Shown here: positions 1 through 8,834 of the stretch, in pieces
Layout: each line of letters opens with the position of its first letter
Numbering within the stretch: position 1 is the stretch's first letter
Assembly: GCA_020634895.1 (NCBI GenBank)
Contig: JACKAV010000004.1
Location: 62,001 to 126,000 of the forward strand
DNA length: 64,000 nt
Source of the DNA: Anaerolineales bacterium
GTDB taxonomy: Bacteria > Chloroflexota > Anaerolineae > Anaerolineales > Villigracilaceae
Direction: 5' to 3'
Notes under the pieces: generated by a model
Seen by the model: the letters and a program-made list of their open reading frames with translations, nothing else
What the model was told of the DNA's origin: nothing
The model's database searches: none
Program-made: the position numbers and the translations under genes

Positions 1-1378
1 CTCACTCGGGCATACGCGTCTCGCCATTCTCGACATCGAGGGCGGACGCCAGCCCATGCAATATGAAGACAGTTGGATCGTCTTCAACGGGGAGATTTAC
101 AACTATCGTGAGCTGCAAAAAAAATACCTGCCAGATCATACATTCAAGACACATGCCGACACGGAAGTGGTGCTGCACCTCTTCCGCAAACTCGGCACCG
201 ATTTCGTGAAACTTCTCGATGGCATGTTCGCCTTCGTTATTTATCGTGACGGGGAATACCTGATGGCGCGCGATCCGCTGGGCATCAAGCCGCTTTACTA
301 CGGCACCGGCACAGACGGTGAAACGCTTTACTTCGCGTCCGAGATCAAGACCCTGAAAGGATACACAACCTCGATCAATGAATTTCCCGCCGGACACTGG
401 CTTCATTCCAAAAAGGGACTGAACCGTTTCTACAACATTCACGAAACCATTCAACGGTTCCCAGGCTCCGAAGAGGATGCGCTGCCCCTGATCCGCGAGA
501 CCCTGTACGAGGCAGTACAAAAACGCCTGCTTGCGGATGTGCCCGTCGGCGTCAGCCTCAGCGGCGGACTCGACAGCAGCATCGTCTCCATGTTGGCATG
601 CAAAGGCACGGAGCAGCTTCACTCCTTCGCCGTCGGCGTGGAAGGCAGCAAGGACCTCGCCGCCTCGCAGCAGATGTCCGAGTTTTTGGGCACGCAGCAT
701 CACCAGCTCATATACTCAGCCGAAGACATGGTCAAAGCCCTGCCGGATGTCCTCTTCTACCTCGAAACCTTCGACCCCGCCCTGGTGCGAAGCGCCATTC
801 CGAATTACTTCCTCGCCAAACTTACTTCACAGCACGTCAAAGTCTTTCTCACAGGCGAAGGGGCGGACGAGGTCTACGCAGGGTACGAATATCTGTCCGA
901 TTTCTCCAACCCCGACGCGCTGCAAAACGAAATGATCGAGATCACCGAGGCGCTCCACAACACAAACCTCCAGCGTGCGGATAGGATGTCGATGGCGTTT
1001 GGATTGGAAGCCCGCGTCCCCTTCCTCGACGTGGAGGCGGTTGCGCTTGCCCTGGGCTTTCCCCCAGACTGGAAAATCCACAACGGACAGGACTCCAAGC
1101 AATTGCTGCGGCGTGCGTTCGAAGGACACCTGCCCGATAACATCGTCCACCGCCCCAAGGAAAAATTTTCGAAAGGCGCCGGTTCATCCGACCTGATCGC
1201 AGAGATTGCCGAACGTGAGATCACAGACAGCGAATTCGATTCTGAAAAGAAACGCCTGAAAAACGATTGGGATTACACCCTGCAAAACAAGGAAGCCCTT
1301 TATTACTATAAGATCATCCGCAACCATTACGACGATGCGTTCCTGTTCCGCACCATGGGACACAGCCGCAGTCTTTAG
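1..1378 (+). CDS. asnB: Asparagine synthase, glutamine-hydrolysing (5' end outside window)
   Basis: Makes asparagine from aspartate, glutamine and ATP in the cytoplasm. The frame is open from base 2, reading LGHTRLAILD then the glutaminase motif NGEIYNYREL near 88-117, so the gene starts upstream and its N-terminal catalytic Cys is not visible. The ATP-pyrophosphatase loop SLSGGLDSS lies near 553-579 and a second synthetase motif, TGEGADEVYAGYEYL, near 850-895. The stop is TAG at 1376. The protein is complete at the C-terminus and no lesion is visible. It could serve a specialised amidotransferase role, since many AsnB paralogues sit in surface-polysaccharide loci, but nothing in the window supports that. 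Confidence 0.93.
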   Translation, partial: SLGHTRLAILDIEGGRQPMQYEDSWIVFNGEIYNYRELQKKYLPDHTFKTHADTEVVLHLFRKLGTDFVKLLDGMFAFVIYRDGEYLMARDPLGIKPLYYGTGTDGETLYFASEIKTLKGYTTSINEFPAGHWLHSKKGLNRFYNIHETIQRFPGSEEDALPLIRETLYEAVQKRLLADVPVGVSLSGGLDSSIVSMLACKGTEQLHSFAVGVEGSKDLAASQQMSEFLGTQHHQLIYSAEDMVKALPDVLFYLETFDPALVRSAIPNYFLAKLTSQHVKVFLTGEGADEVYAGYEYLSDFSNPDALQNEMIEITEALHNTNLQRADRMSMAFGLEARVPFLDVEAVALALGFPPDWKIHNGQDSKQLLRRAFEGHLPDNIVHRPKEKFSKGAGSSDLIAEIAEREITDSEFDSEKKRLKNDWDYTLQNKEALYYYKIIRNHYDDAFLFRTMGHSRSL

Positions 1379-1396
1379 ACATCGATTTGGAGGATT

Positions 1397-1966
1397 ATGT
1401 TTGACTGGTATCTTTGGGTTGGTTTGCCTTTACTTGTATTCCTCGCCCGCGTAACGGACGTCACGCTGGGCACGCTGCGCATCATCTTCACCTCGCGCGG
1501 ACAAAGAAATATCGCCCCCCTGCTTGGATTCATAGAGGTCTTCATCTGGGTCAGCGTCATATCCGAGGTTACAAAGGGCGCGCATAATGTCGTCGCTTAT
1601 CTCGCGTACGCCGCCGGTTTCGCCACGGGGACATACATCGGCATGTTCATCGAAGACAGGCTCGCGCTTGGGATGCTGGTGGTACGTGCGATCGTTCCCA
1701 ATCAAGTAAAAGACCTGACCAAGAACCTGCGCGAAAAAGGCTACGGTGTGACTCACGTGGACGCCCACGGCGCACAGGGACCCGTCCAACTGATCTACAC
1801 CATCGTCATGCGCAAGAACCTGCCGGATGTGATAGGCATTATCACGCAGGCACACCCGTCGGCGTTTTTCACAGTAGAGGAACTGCGCTCTTCTACGCAT
1901 GGAGTTTTTCCCGGTCCCATCAGCACAATCAGACAGCCGACTTTTTTCGGCAGAAAATCGAAATAA
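1397..1966 (+). CDS. UPF0316 / DUF2179-type membrane protein
   Basis: A 189-residue protein with about three hydrophobic segments in the first 80 residues (FDWYLWVGLPLLVFLAR, LLGFIEVFIWVSVIS, NVVAYLAYAAGFATGTYIG). A soluble C-terminal domain of about 80 residues resembles the DUF2179 fold found at the end of YitT and UPF0316 proteins. The motif ARVTDVTLGTLRIIF is typical of UPF0316. A GGAGG ribosome site lies just before the ATG, 18 bases after asnB, so the two are probably co-transcribed. The function of the family is unknown; a ligand- or ion-sensing membrane role is only a guess. Confidence 0.8.
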   Translation: MFDWYLWVGLPLLVFLARVTDVTLGTLRIIFTSRGQRNIAPLLGFIEVFIWVSVISEVTKGAHNVVAYLAYAAGFATGTYIGMFIEDRLALGMLVVRAIVPNQVKDLTKNLREKGYGVTHVDAHGAQGPVQLIYTIVMRKNLPDVIGIITQAHPSAFFTVEELRSSTHGVFPGPISTIRQPTFFGRKSK

Positions 1967-1998
1967 AAAGTAAAACAACGCAGCTTGAACGTTCCAAG

Positions 1999-2026
1999 AC
2001 TCTGCCGGGGTTCCTCTCGGCAGAGT
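1999..2026 (+). terminator. Hairpin after the UPF0316 gene
   Basis: ACTCTGCC and GGCAGAGT form a perfect 8-bp stem with a 12-base loop, 33 bases after the stop. There is only a weak T-rich tail, so termination strength is uncertain. Confidence 0.55.
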
Positions 2027-2050
2027 TGCTAAATTAAGTCACCTTACGCA

Positions 2051-2123
2051 CCCTCATCCCTAACCCTCTCCCACAGGGAGAGGGGAGTCCCTTCCCCTTC
2101 GGGGGAAGGGTTGGGGATGAGGG
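2051..2123. repeat. Intergenic REP/MITE-like palindrome
   Basis: The outer arms CCCTCATCCCTAACCCT (2051-2067) and AGGGTTGGGGATGAGGG (2107-2123) pair with one mismatch. Two smaller hairpins nest inside: CTCTCCC/GGGAGAG and CCTTCCCC/GGGGAAGG. It has no coding potential. This type of CCCTCATCCC..GGGATGAGGG palindrome occurs between genes in many bacteria, and it is probably a non-autonomous dispersed element. Confidence 0.7.
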
Positions 2124-2245
2124 AAAAGGAATTACACGGTCAAACACTGATTTCATAAGTTTTTTCCGCGAAATCCGTTTTCGTGCCCGAAAATTTCTTT
2201 TCCATTTTTCATATTGAGATTAGCAAGGAAAAATAAATCTTAGAA

Positions 2246-3898
2246 ATGACGAATTTATCCCACCATCTTATATTTCTTTATGGAGAAGCCCAGGCTGCAA
2301 ACCTGCTTCCCCGTGTTGAGACTCTTCTCGAAAAATATCGTGCGCGCATTCCAACCCGCAGCGGCGAACTGACTGAACGCGACTCACTCCTCATCACGTA
2401 TGGGGATCAGGTACAGTCGCAAAATGAAAAACCGCTGCGAACATTGAATGCATTTTATGAAGAACATCTCAACGGCATCGTCAACGGGATTCACATCCTG
2501 CCTTTCTACCCGTGGACATCAGACGACGGCTTTTCCGTGACCGATTATCGTCAGATCGACCCAGCACTCGGCAACTGGGACGACGTCTCTGCCATGCGGA
2601 ACTTCCGCCTGATGTTCGACGGCGTCATCAATCATATTTCATCGAAAAGCGAGTGGTTCCAAAAATTTCTGCAAGACGACCCACACTACAAAAATTATTT
2701 CATCGTCGTCAACGGCGAAGCCGATCTTTCGCAGGTCGTCCGTCCGCGGGCGCTGCCGCTGCTGACGCCGTACCAAACTCCCTCCGGTGTGAAGCGCGTG
2801 TGGACAACCTTCAGCGAAGACCAGATCGATCTCAATTTCAAGAATCCCGAAGTGCTGCTGGAAGTCCTCGATATCCTTTTGCTTTACGCCGAACGCGGCG
2901 CCGTTTTCATCCGACTCGATGCCATCGCCTATCTTTGGAAGGAGATCGGCACAACCTGTATTCACCTGCCGCAAACGCACGCCGTTATTCAATTTCTGCG
3001 TGCCGCGTTGAACGAAGCCGCGCCGCATGTAAACCTCATCACCGAAACCAACGTGCCGCACACCGACAACATCTCCTATTTTGGAGACGGCGCGAACGAG
3101 GCACAGCTTGTTTATAACTTTGCCCTGCCGCCGCTCACGCTGCACACTTTTCACACCGGCGACGCGCGCATCTTATCGGATTGGGCAAAGACGTTGACGC
3201 TGCCTTCGGATCGAACGACCTTCTTCAACTTCCTCGCCTCACACGACGGGATCGGGCTGAATCCTGCCAAGGGAATTTTATCCAACGCCGACATCGACTC
3301 GCTGGTGAGCAAAACGCTTGAGCATGGCGGCTTGATCTCCTACAAGAACAACGCGGACGGAACGCAAAGTCCCTACGAAATGAATATCAATTATTTCGAT
3401 GCGTTATCAAATCCAAACGAGAACGAACCGCTCGATCTGCAAGTAAACCGTTTCATTGCATCGCAAGCCATCATGCTTTCGCTTGTCGGCGTGCCGGGAA
3501 TTTATTTTCACAGCCTGTTCGGCTCGCGCGGATGGCACGAAGGCGTAAAACAAACCGGGCGCAACCGCACCATCAACCGCGAGAAATTGCAGTTCAACGA
3601 GATACAAAAAGAACTGTCCGATAAAAAATCTTTGCGGACAAAAGTGTTCACGAAATACAGCCAGCTTCTGAAACAAAGGAACAGTTCCCCGGCATTTCAT
3701 CCGCATGGAAAGCAAAAGGTATTGGACATTCATCCATCCGTGTTCGCGCTCGAACGAATATCTCCCAACGGGAACTCCCGCACGTTATGTCTGCACAATG
3801 TCAGCGGGCAGAATGTCACTTTTTCAGTAGAATATAAATTAAACAATGATTATGAAATACATCTTGAACCTTATCAGGTTTTATGGGTAAACTTATGA
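2246..3898 (+). CDS. GH13 subfamily 18 sugar phosphorylase, probably glucosylglycerate phosphorylase
   Basis: Member of the sucrose-phosphorylase branch of the alpha-amylase superfamily, which releases glucose-1-phosphate from an alpha-glucoside using phosphate. The (beta/alpha)8 motifs are present: IRLDAIAY with nucleophile Asp225, ITETN with acid/base Glu267, and SHDG with transition-state Asp334. At 550 residues it is longer than ordinary sucrose phosphorylases (about 490-505) and closer to glucosylglycerate phosphorylases. The flanking glycosyltransferase and the GpgS domain at 8835-10640 also point to glucosylglycerate as substrate. Sucrose, sucrose-6-phosphate or glucosylglycerol remain possible. 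Its TGA overlaps the next ATG (ATGA). Confidence 0.82.
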   Translation: MTNLSHHLIFLYGEAQAANLLPRVETLLEKYRARIPTRSGELTERDSLLITYGDQVQSQNEKPLRTLNAFYEEHLNGIVNGIHILPFYPWTSDDGFSVTDYRQIDPALGNWDDVSAMRNFRLMFDGVINHISSKSEWFQKFLQDDPHYKNYFIVVNGEADLSQVVRPRALPLLTPYQTPSGVKRVWTTFSEDQIDLNFKNPEVLLEVLDILLLYAERGAVFIRLDAIAYLWKEIGTTCIHLPQTHAVIQFLRAALNEAAPHVNLITETNVPHTDNISYFGDGANEAQLVYNFALPPLTLHTFHTGDARILSDWAKTLTLPSDRTTFFNFLASHDGIGLNPAKGILSNADIDSLVSKTLEHGGLISYKNNADGTQSPYEMNINYFDALSNPNENEPLDLQVNRFIASQAIMLSLVGVPGIYFHSLFGSRGWHEGVKQTGRNRTINREKLQFNEIQKELSDKKSLRTKVFTKYSQLLKQRNSSPAFHPHGKQKVLDIHPSVFALERISPNGNSRTLCLHNVSGQNVTFSVEYKLNNDYEIHLEPYQVLWVNL

Positions 3899-5238
3899 AT
3901 CCTTCCTCTCACAATATAGGCTTTATCTCCACCCGCTTTGCCGGAACAGACGGCGTTTCGCTTGAAACGCAAAAATGGGCAACGGTTCTGGAACGGCTCG
4001 GACACAAATGCTTTTATTTTGCAGGCGAATGTGACCGGGGCAGCGACCAGTCCCACATCGTGCCTGAGGCGTTCTATCGTCATCCCGAAATAGACGAACT
4101 GAACAAACAGGCATACTCCGGCAGTTGGACGGTCACAAAAGAGGCGCGCAAGGCGCATCCCGAAATGGCGCACCTGCACAAGGATTTCTTCTCGATGTAT
4201 GTGCGTCCTCCGGCGATGACGCGGCGCGTCAACGAGTTGAAGGAATATTTCAAGGATGAGTTGTATAAATTCGCACGGCGCTTCGATCTTGAGATCCTCA
4301 TCATCGAGAACGCGGTCACGATCCCGCTCAACCTGCCGCTGGGGCTTGCCCTCACCGAGTTCATCGCCGAAACGGGTTATCCCACCATCGCGCATCATCA
4401 CGACTTCCATTGGGAACGCCAGCGCTTTCAAGTGAACTGCGTGCAGGATTACCTTGCAACCGCATTCCCGCCCAATCTGCCGTCCATCCGCCACGTGGTA
4501 ATTAATTCCATTCAGGCGCAGGAGATCGCCAACCGCTTTGGACTCTCCGCGCGGGTGATTCCCAACGTGATGGATTTTGACTCGCCCCCGCCCGCCTCGG
4601 ACCCCTACACCGAAACGGTTCGCTCCGACTTTGGCATTGAGCCCGGCGAATACTTTTTTCTACAGCCCACGCGCGTCATTCAACGCAAAGGCATCGAACA
4701 CGCCATCGAACTGATGCGCCGGCTCGAAATGCCCGCCAAGCTCATCATCTCGCACGCGGCTGGTGATGAAGGCACGGATTACGAACAGCGCGTCCGTGAA
4801 TATGCCCACCTGCTGGATGTGACCGTCCGCTTTGAATCAGATCAAGTGCAGGATGAGCGCGGCACAACAAAGGACGGACAGAAGATATACACGCTCGGCG
4901 ACGTGTATCCGCACGCGGACCTGGTCACTTACCCCTCCAGCATCGAAGGGTTTGGGAACGCCTTTCTCGAAGCCGTGTATTACCGGCGTTTGATCCTCGT
5001 CAACAACTACTCCATCTACGAAGTGGACATCAAGCCCAAAGGGTTCCACACGCTCTGGTTCGACGGCTTCATCAGCTCCAGCACGCTCGAGGCGGTGCGT
5101 CACGCCCTGCAGAATCCGGCGCAGACGCACGAATGGGCGGAGGTCAATTACCAGCTTGCCAAACGCTACTTTTCCTTTACACTACTGGAGCGGCGATTGG
5201 AGTCCATTGTGGCAGACTGCCTGGGATATCAGGTATAA
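3895..5238 (+). CDS. GT4 glycosyltransferase, mannosylglucosylglycerate-synthase-like
   Basis: A 447-residue retaining GT-B glycosyltransferase. I place the start at 3895, where ATGA overlaps the phosphorylase stop; an upstream ATG at 3883 would add only four residues. The N-terminal half begins IGFISTRFAGTDGVSLET; the C-terminal half has the donor-site segment SIEGFGNAFLEAVYY with the GT4 E-x7-E pattern around residue 350. I recall this protein type annotated as mannosylglucosylglycerate synthase in Thermotogae and Clostridia. Coupling to a putative glucosylglycerate phosphorylase fits that, but donor and acceptor are inferred. Confidence 0.78.
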   Translation: MNPSSHNIGFISTRFAGTDGVSLETQKWATVLERLGHKCFYFAGECDRGSDQSHIVPEAFYRHPEIDELNKQAYSGSWTVTKEARKAHPEMAHLHKDFFSMYVRPPAMTRRVNELKEYFKDELYKFARRFDLEILIIENAVTIPLNLPLGLALTEFIAETGYPTIAHHHDFHWERQRFQVNCVQDYLATAFPPNLPSIRHVVINSIQAQEIANRFGLSARVIPNVMDFDSPPPASDPYTETVRSDFGIEPGEYFFLQPTRVIQRKGIEHAIELMRRLEMPAKLIISHAAGDEGTDYEQRVREYAHLLDVTVRFESDQVQDERGTTKDGQKIYTLGDVYPHADLVTYPSSIEGFGNAFLEAVYYRRLILVNNYSIYEVDIKPKGFHTLWFDGFISSSTLEAVRHALQNPAQTHEWAEVNYQLAKRYFSFTLLERRLESIVADCLGYQV

Positions 5239-5299
5239 AATTCAGTTTGAAAATTAAAAATCAGGTATATCCTGAATACATCAACAAGAGGAAATATTT

Positions 5300-7294
5300 A
5301 TGCAAAGAATTGCTTTATGGCTTGACCGGCTGACGAATTCGCAGACTCTCATTTTGGGCGGCTCTGCGGTTTTGATCGGTCTGGCAAGCGGGGCGGGGAT
5401 CTGGCTGTTCAAATGGCTGATCGATTTCGTACAGGGGTTCATGTTCACTGATCTGTATGGCTCAGTATCGCAGTGGGGCGTCTGGCTGATCGTGTTGGTT
5501 CCGATCCTTGGGGGTCTGGTCGTTGGTCTTATCAATCAATATATTTTGGGGGAAGAAAAAGTGCATGGCACAGCAGGCATTATGGAATCCGTCGCCCTCG
5601 CCGGTGGACGGCTTCATTATCAAAACACTCCACTCAAATCGGCAGCAGCAGTTGTCTCCATAGGAACAGGCGCCTCAGTCGGACCTGAAGACCCGTCCGT
5701 GCAAATTGGGGCGAGTCTCGGCTCCCTGCTGGGACAACTCCTGCACGTATCCGATGACCGCGTCCGCACATTGGTTGCCGCCGGCGCGGCGTCCGCGATC
5801 GCAGCCGCATTCAACGCTCCGATTGCAGGCGTGTTCTTTGCGCTTGAGATTATCCTCGGGGAGATCGGCAGCGGCTCGCTGGGAATCATCCTCGTTGCCG
5901 CAGTGACATCTTCAGTCTTTACACAGGCGGTTTCAGGGAGTTCCCCCGCGTTCCAAGTGCCGCAATACGCGTTCCACTCCGCATGGGAATTGCCGCTTTA
6001 TCTCGCGCTCGGTCTGCTGGCAGGACCGATCTCGGCGTTATACGTCCGCTTGCTTTACATAATTCAGGACTTTTATAAACGACTGAATAGTCCACGCTGG
6101 GTAAAAACAGTGGGAGCCGGTGCGGTTGTAGGCATTACAGGACTTTTCCTTCCGCAGGTCTTTGGTGTCGGCTATGAAACCATCGGCGAGATCCTGAATA
6201 AGAACGATATAACCCTGTGGCTGCTGCTGGCTTTACTGCTCGCAAAATTGATCCTGACACCGATCAGCATTGGCGGCGGATTCCACGGCGGCGTTTTCGC
6301 ACCGTCCCTTTTCATTGGCGCAACCCTCGGCGGCGGATTTGGCATCATCGCCATGTATCTGTTCCCGGGGCTGAACGTCAGTCCGCCCGCGTTTGCCCTT
6401 GTAGGCATGGCAGCGGTATTGGCTGGTTCCGTCCACGCGCCGTTGACCGCCGTCATCCTGCTGTTCGAGATGACCAACGATTACCGCATCATCCTGCCGC
6501 TGATGTTCGCTGTGGCGGTCAGTCTCTTGATCTCGCAGCGGATTCAAAAAGACTCCGTCTACGCCTTGGGACTTGCGCGTCATGGAATTCGCCTCGACCG
6601 CGGACGGGATGTTGAAGTCATGCAGGCGATCACGGTTGGTGAAGCCATGCAGCTCGATATGAGCACCCTGCCTGAATCTGCCACGCTCAACGAAGCGGCG
6701 GAGATCCTCATGCAGACCCGTCACCACGGATTGCCGGTTGTGAATGAAAAAGGTTTGCTGGTCGGGGTATTAACTGTCGAGGACATTGAACATGCGAAAG
6801 GCAAGACCTATGTCGGCGAAGCCTGTACGCGCGAGATCGAAACGGCGTATCCCGATGAAACGCTGAACAAGGTTGTGCGGAGAATGAGCCGCCGCGACGT
6901 CGGTCGTCTCCCCGTTGTCGCCCGCGACAATCCGCAAAAGTTGGTCGGCGTATTGCGCCGCACGGACGTGATCCGTTCGTATGACATCGCGTTGACACGT
7001 CGCACCGCGCAGCGCCACCGCGAACAGACCGTCCATTTGGATGCGCTCACCCCAACCCGTGTGGATGTCAGCAACGTGGCGATCGAAGAGAATGCGCCCT
7101 GCATTGGAAAACGTATGAGTGAGATTCCCTTCCCGCGTGAAAGCGTGATCGCCAGCGTCCGGCGCGGACAGCAGGTCTTCGTGCCGCGCGGCAATACAGA
7201 ACTGCGCGCGGGCGACATTCTCGTGGTGGTCGCTGTCGGTGAAGCGCTCGAAGGTGTGCAGCATCTCTGCAGCAGACCCGAAGATATTTTGTAA
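5300..7294 (+). CDS. ClC-family chloride channel/transporter with CBS pair and RCK_C domain
   Basis: A 664-residue membrane protein. Residues 1-430 form the ClC core. GPEDPSVQ at residues 128-135 occupies the GxEGP selectivity site and keeps the gating Glu at 130, although the usual Gly after it is Asp. GGGFHGGVFAP near 326-336 is the GxFxP motif. Two CBS domains follow (about 440-565), usually adenine-nucleotide or ionic-strength sensors, then a TrkA-C/RCK_C domain (about 590-660, ending RAGDILVVVAV). RCK_C domains can bind cyclic-di-AMP. AGAGGAAA precedes the ATG. Its place inside the solute island suggests osmotic anion control. Confidence 0.9.
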   Translation: MQRIALWLDRLTNSQTLILGGSAVLIGLASGAGIWLFKWLIDFVQGFMFTDLYGSVSQWGVWLIVLVPILGGLVVGLINQYILGEEKVHGTAGIMESVALAGGRLHYQNTPLKSAAAVVSIGTGASVGPEDPSVQIGASLGSLLGQLLHVSDDRVRTLVAAGAASAIAAAFNAPIAGVFFALEIILGEIGSGSLGIILVAAVTSSVFTQAVSGSSPAFQVPQYAFHSAWELPLYLALGLLAGPISALYVRLLYIIQDFYKRLNSPRWVKTVGAGAVVGITGLFLPQVFGVGYETIGEILNKNDITLWLLLALLLAKLILTPISIGGGFHGGVFAPSLFIGATLGGGFGIIAMYLFPGLNVSPPAFALVGMAAVLAGSVHAPLTAVILLFEMTNDYRIILPLMFAVAVSLLISQRIQKDSVYALGLARHGIRLDRGRDVEVMQAITVGEAMQLDMSTLPESATLNEAAEILMQTRHHGLPVVNEKGLLVGVLTVEDIEHAKGKTYVGEACTREIETAYPDETLNKVVRRMSRRDVGRLPVVARDNPQKLVGVLRRTDVIRSYDIALTRRTAQRHREQTVHLDALTPTRVDVSNVAIEENAPCIGKRMSEIPFPRESVIASVRRGQQVFVPRGNTELRAGDILVVVAVGEALEGVQHLCSRPEDIL

Positions 7295-7337
7295 ATATTT
7301 AATGTCAATGATGGACAATTGAATAACTTCAAAATTC

Positions 7338-7426
7338 ACCACAGATGAACGCAGATTCACACAGATTGTTCTTTGAATTTCCTATAAAACAATCTTCCAT
7401 CCTGTTTATCCGTGTTTACCTGTGGT
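7338..7426. repeat. Imperfect palindromic intergenic repeat (ACCACAG family)
   Basis: Begins ACCACAGATGAACGCAG and ends TTTACCTGTGGT, so the ends are inverted (ACCACAG/CTGTGGT). The AT-rich middle contains CACACAGATTG and TTATCCGTGTTT. It resembles the elements at 35916-36007 and 63198-63299 in its ACCACAG-type end and in lying between genes. No ORF is present. Confidence 0.5.
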
Positions 7427-7485
7427 TAAAAAACAACTATCCATTACTCACATTAATTGCCTAACGCTGCAAAGGAACTTTATTT

Positions 7486-8697
7486 ATGGAAATCGGTTTG
7501 CTGCATTATTCCGTACCGCCCATCGTCGGCGGTGTGGAAAGTGTCATTGCCCATCACGCGCGGCTGATGTCGGCGGATGGATACACTGTCCGCCTGGTGG
7601 CAGCTCGCGGCGAGGCGATGAGCGAAAATATCAAATTGGCGCGAGTCCCGCTTGCGGATTCGCGTCATGAGCGCGTGGCTCACGTCAAAGAACAATTGGA
7701 TCGCGGTGAAGTGACCGCAGATTTCACAGCACTGCGTGATGATTTGGTGGAAGCGTTGCAAACTGCGCTCGAAGGCGTGGATGTTCTGATCGCGCACAAT
7801 GTCTGTTCGTTGAACAAAAATCCGGCGCTGACTGCCGCGCTGCATCAACTTCATACCGCTAACAAACTGCCGCGATTGATCCTCTGGCATCACGACCTCG
7901 CATGGACGACGCCGCGCTATCAGCACGAACTGCACGACGGCTATCCGTGGGATTTGCTGCGCACGGATTGGGGCGATACGACTCATGTTGTCGTTTCGGA
8001 ACTGCGGCGCACGGAACTGGCAAACCTGATGAAGCTCAACCCTGCGTCCATTCAGGTGATTCCCAACGGCGTGGATGTTGACCGCTTCTATAAACTCGAA
8101 GCGTTGACTCAAACCCTGTTCGATAAAACGAACATAATGGATGCCGCGCCGATCCTGCTGCTGCCTGTCCGCGTGACGCCGCGCAAGAATATCGAACTTG
8201 CGTTGAACTCGCTGGCAGAACTAAAAAAGGAATACCCGAATGCGGCGCTGGTCGTGACCGGTCCACTGGGACCGCATAATGCAGGCAACGTCAAATACTT
8301 TGAAATGCTGACCAGTCTGCGGAAGCAGCTTGGGCTGGAAGACTCGGCGCACTTCCTTGCAGAATTGCATGAAGGCTGGCTGCCCGATGAGGTCATTGCT
8401 GATTTTTACCGCGTCGCCGATGCGCTGTTCATGCCCAGCCGCGAAGAAGGTTTTGGTATCCCATTGATCGAGGCGGCATTCAGCCACCTGCCAGCCTTCT
8501 GTGCAGATATCCCGCCGCTGCGAAAACTTGGAATGGACGACGCCTTCTTTTTCTCTCCCGATGAGTCGCCCGTCATTGTGGCAAAGATGCTTGGGGAATA
8601 TTTTCGTAACTCCATGTCGGCGCGGCTCGCCATGCGCGCGCGGGCATCCTTCAGGTGGGAAGCGATCTATCACACGCAGATCGTGCCGTTGTTATAA
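7486..8697 (+). CDS. GT4 glycosyltransferase
   Basis: A 403-residue GT-B fold protein starting MEIGLLHYSVPPIVGGVES, the usual GT4 acceptor-domain opening. The donor domain has VTPRKNIELAL and SREEGFGIPLIEAAF, where EEGFGIPLIEA is the E-x7-E nucleotide-sugar motif. No signal peptide or membrane anchor is visible, so the enzyme is cytoplasmic. It lies between the chloride channel and the GpgS fusion. A second glycosylation step in osmolyte synthesis, such as mannosylglucosyl-3-phosphoglycerate synthase, is plausible but not shown by sequence. An envelope polysaccharide role is the alternative. Confidence 0.85.
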   Translation: MEIGLLHYSVPPIVGGVESVIAHHARLMSADGYTVRLVAARGEAMSENIKLARVPLADSRHERVAHVKEQLDRGEVTADFTALRDDLVEALQTALEGVDVLIAHNVCSLNKNPALTAALHQLHTANKLPRLILWHHDLAWTTPRYQHELHDGYPWDLLRTDWGDTTHVVVSELRRTELANLMKLNPASIQVIPNGVDVDRFYKLEALTQTLFDKTNIMDAAPILLLPVRVTPRKNIELALNSLAELKKEYPNAALVVTGPLGPHNAGNVKYFEMLTSLRKQLGLEDSAHFLAELHEGWLPDEVIADFYRVADALFMPSREEGFGIPLIEAAFSHLPAFCADIPPLRKLGMDDAFFFSPDESPVIVAKMLGEYFRNSMSARLAMRARASFRWEAIYHTQIVPLL

Positions 8698-8708
8698 CTT
8701 TTGGGGCG

Positions 8709-8730
8709 CGGGAGTGATTTTCCACTCCCG
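8709..8730 (+). terminator. Hairpin after the second GT4 gene
   Basis: CGGGAGTG and CACTCCCG form a perfect 8-bp stem with loop ATTTTC, starting 12 bases after the stop. The following bases are C-rich rather than T-rich, so it may act as an RNA 3'-end stabiliser instead of an intrinsic terminator. Confidence 0.5.
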
Positions 8731-8834
8731 CCCGTCTCGCAAACAATTGAATACTCGAACGCCGTATTTTCAAAACATCCGCTTTGTTTTTCTCAGGCGG
8801 GTTCTTAGACGTTATATATCGTAAGGAGAAAGCC

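Noticed and set aside
2..703. 233-codon minus-strand frame opposite asnB
   Set aside because: Antisense to conserved asparagine-synthetase motifs and without its own support.
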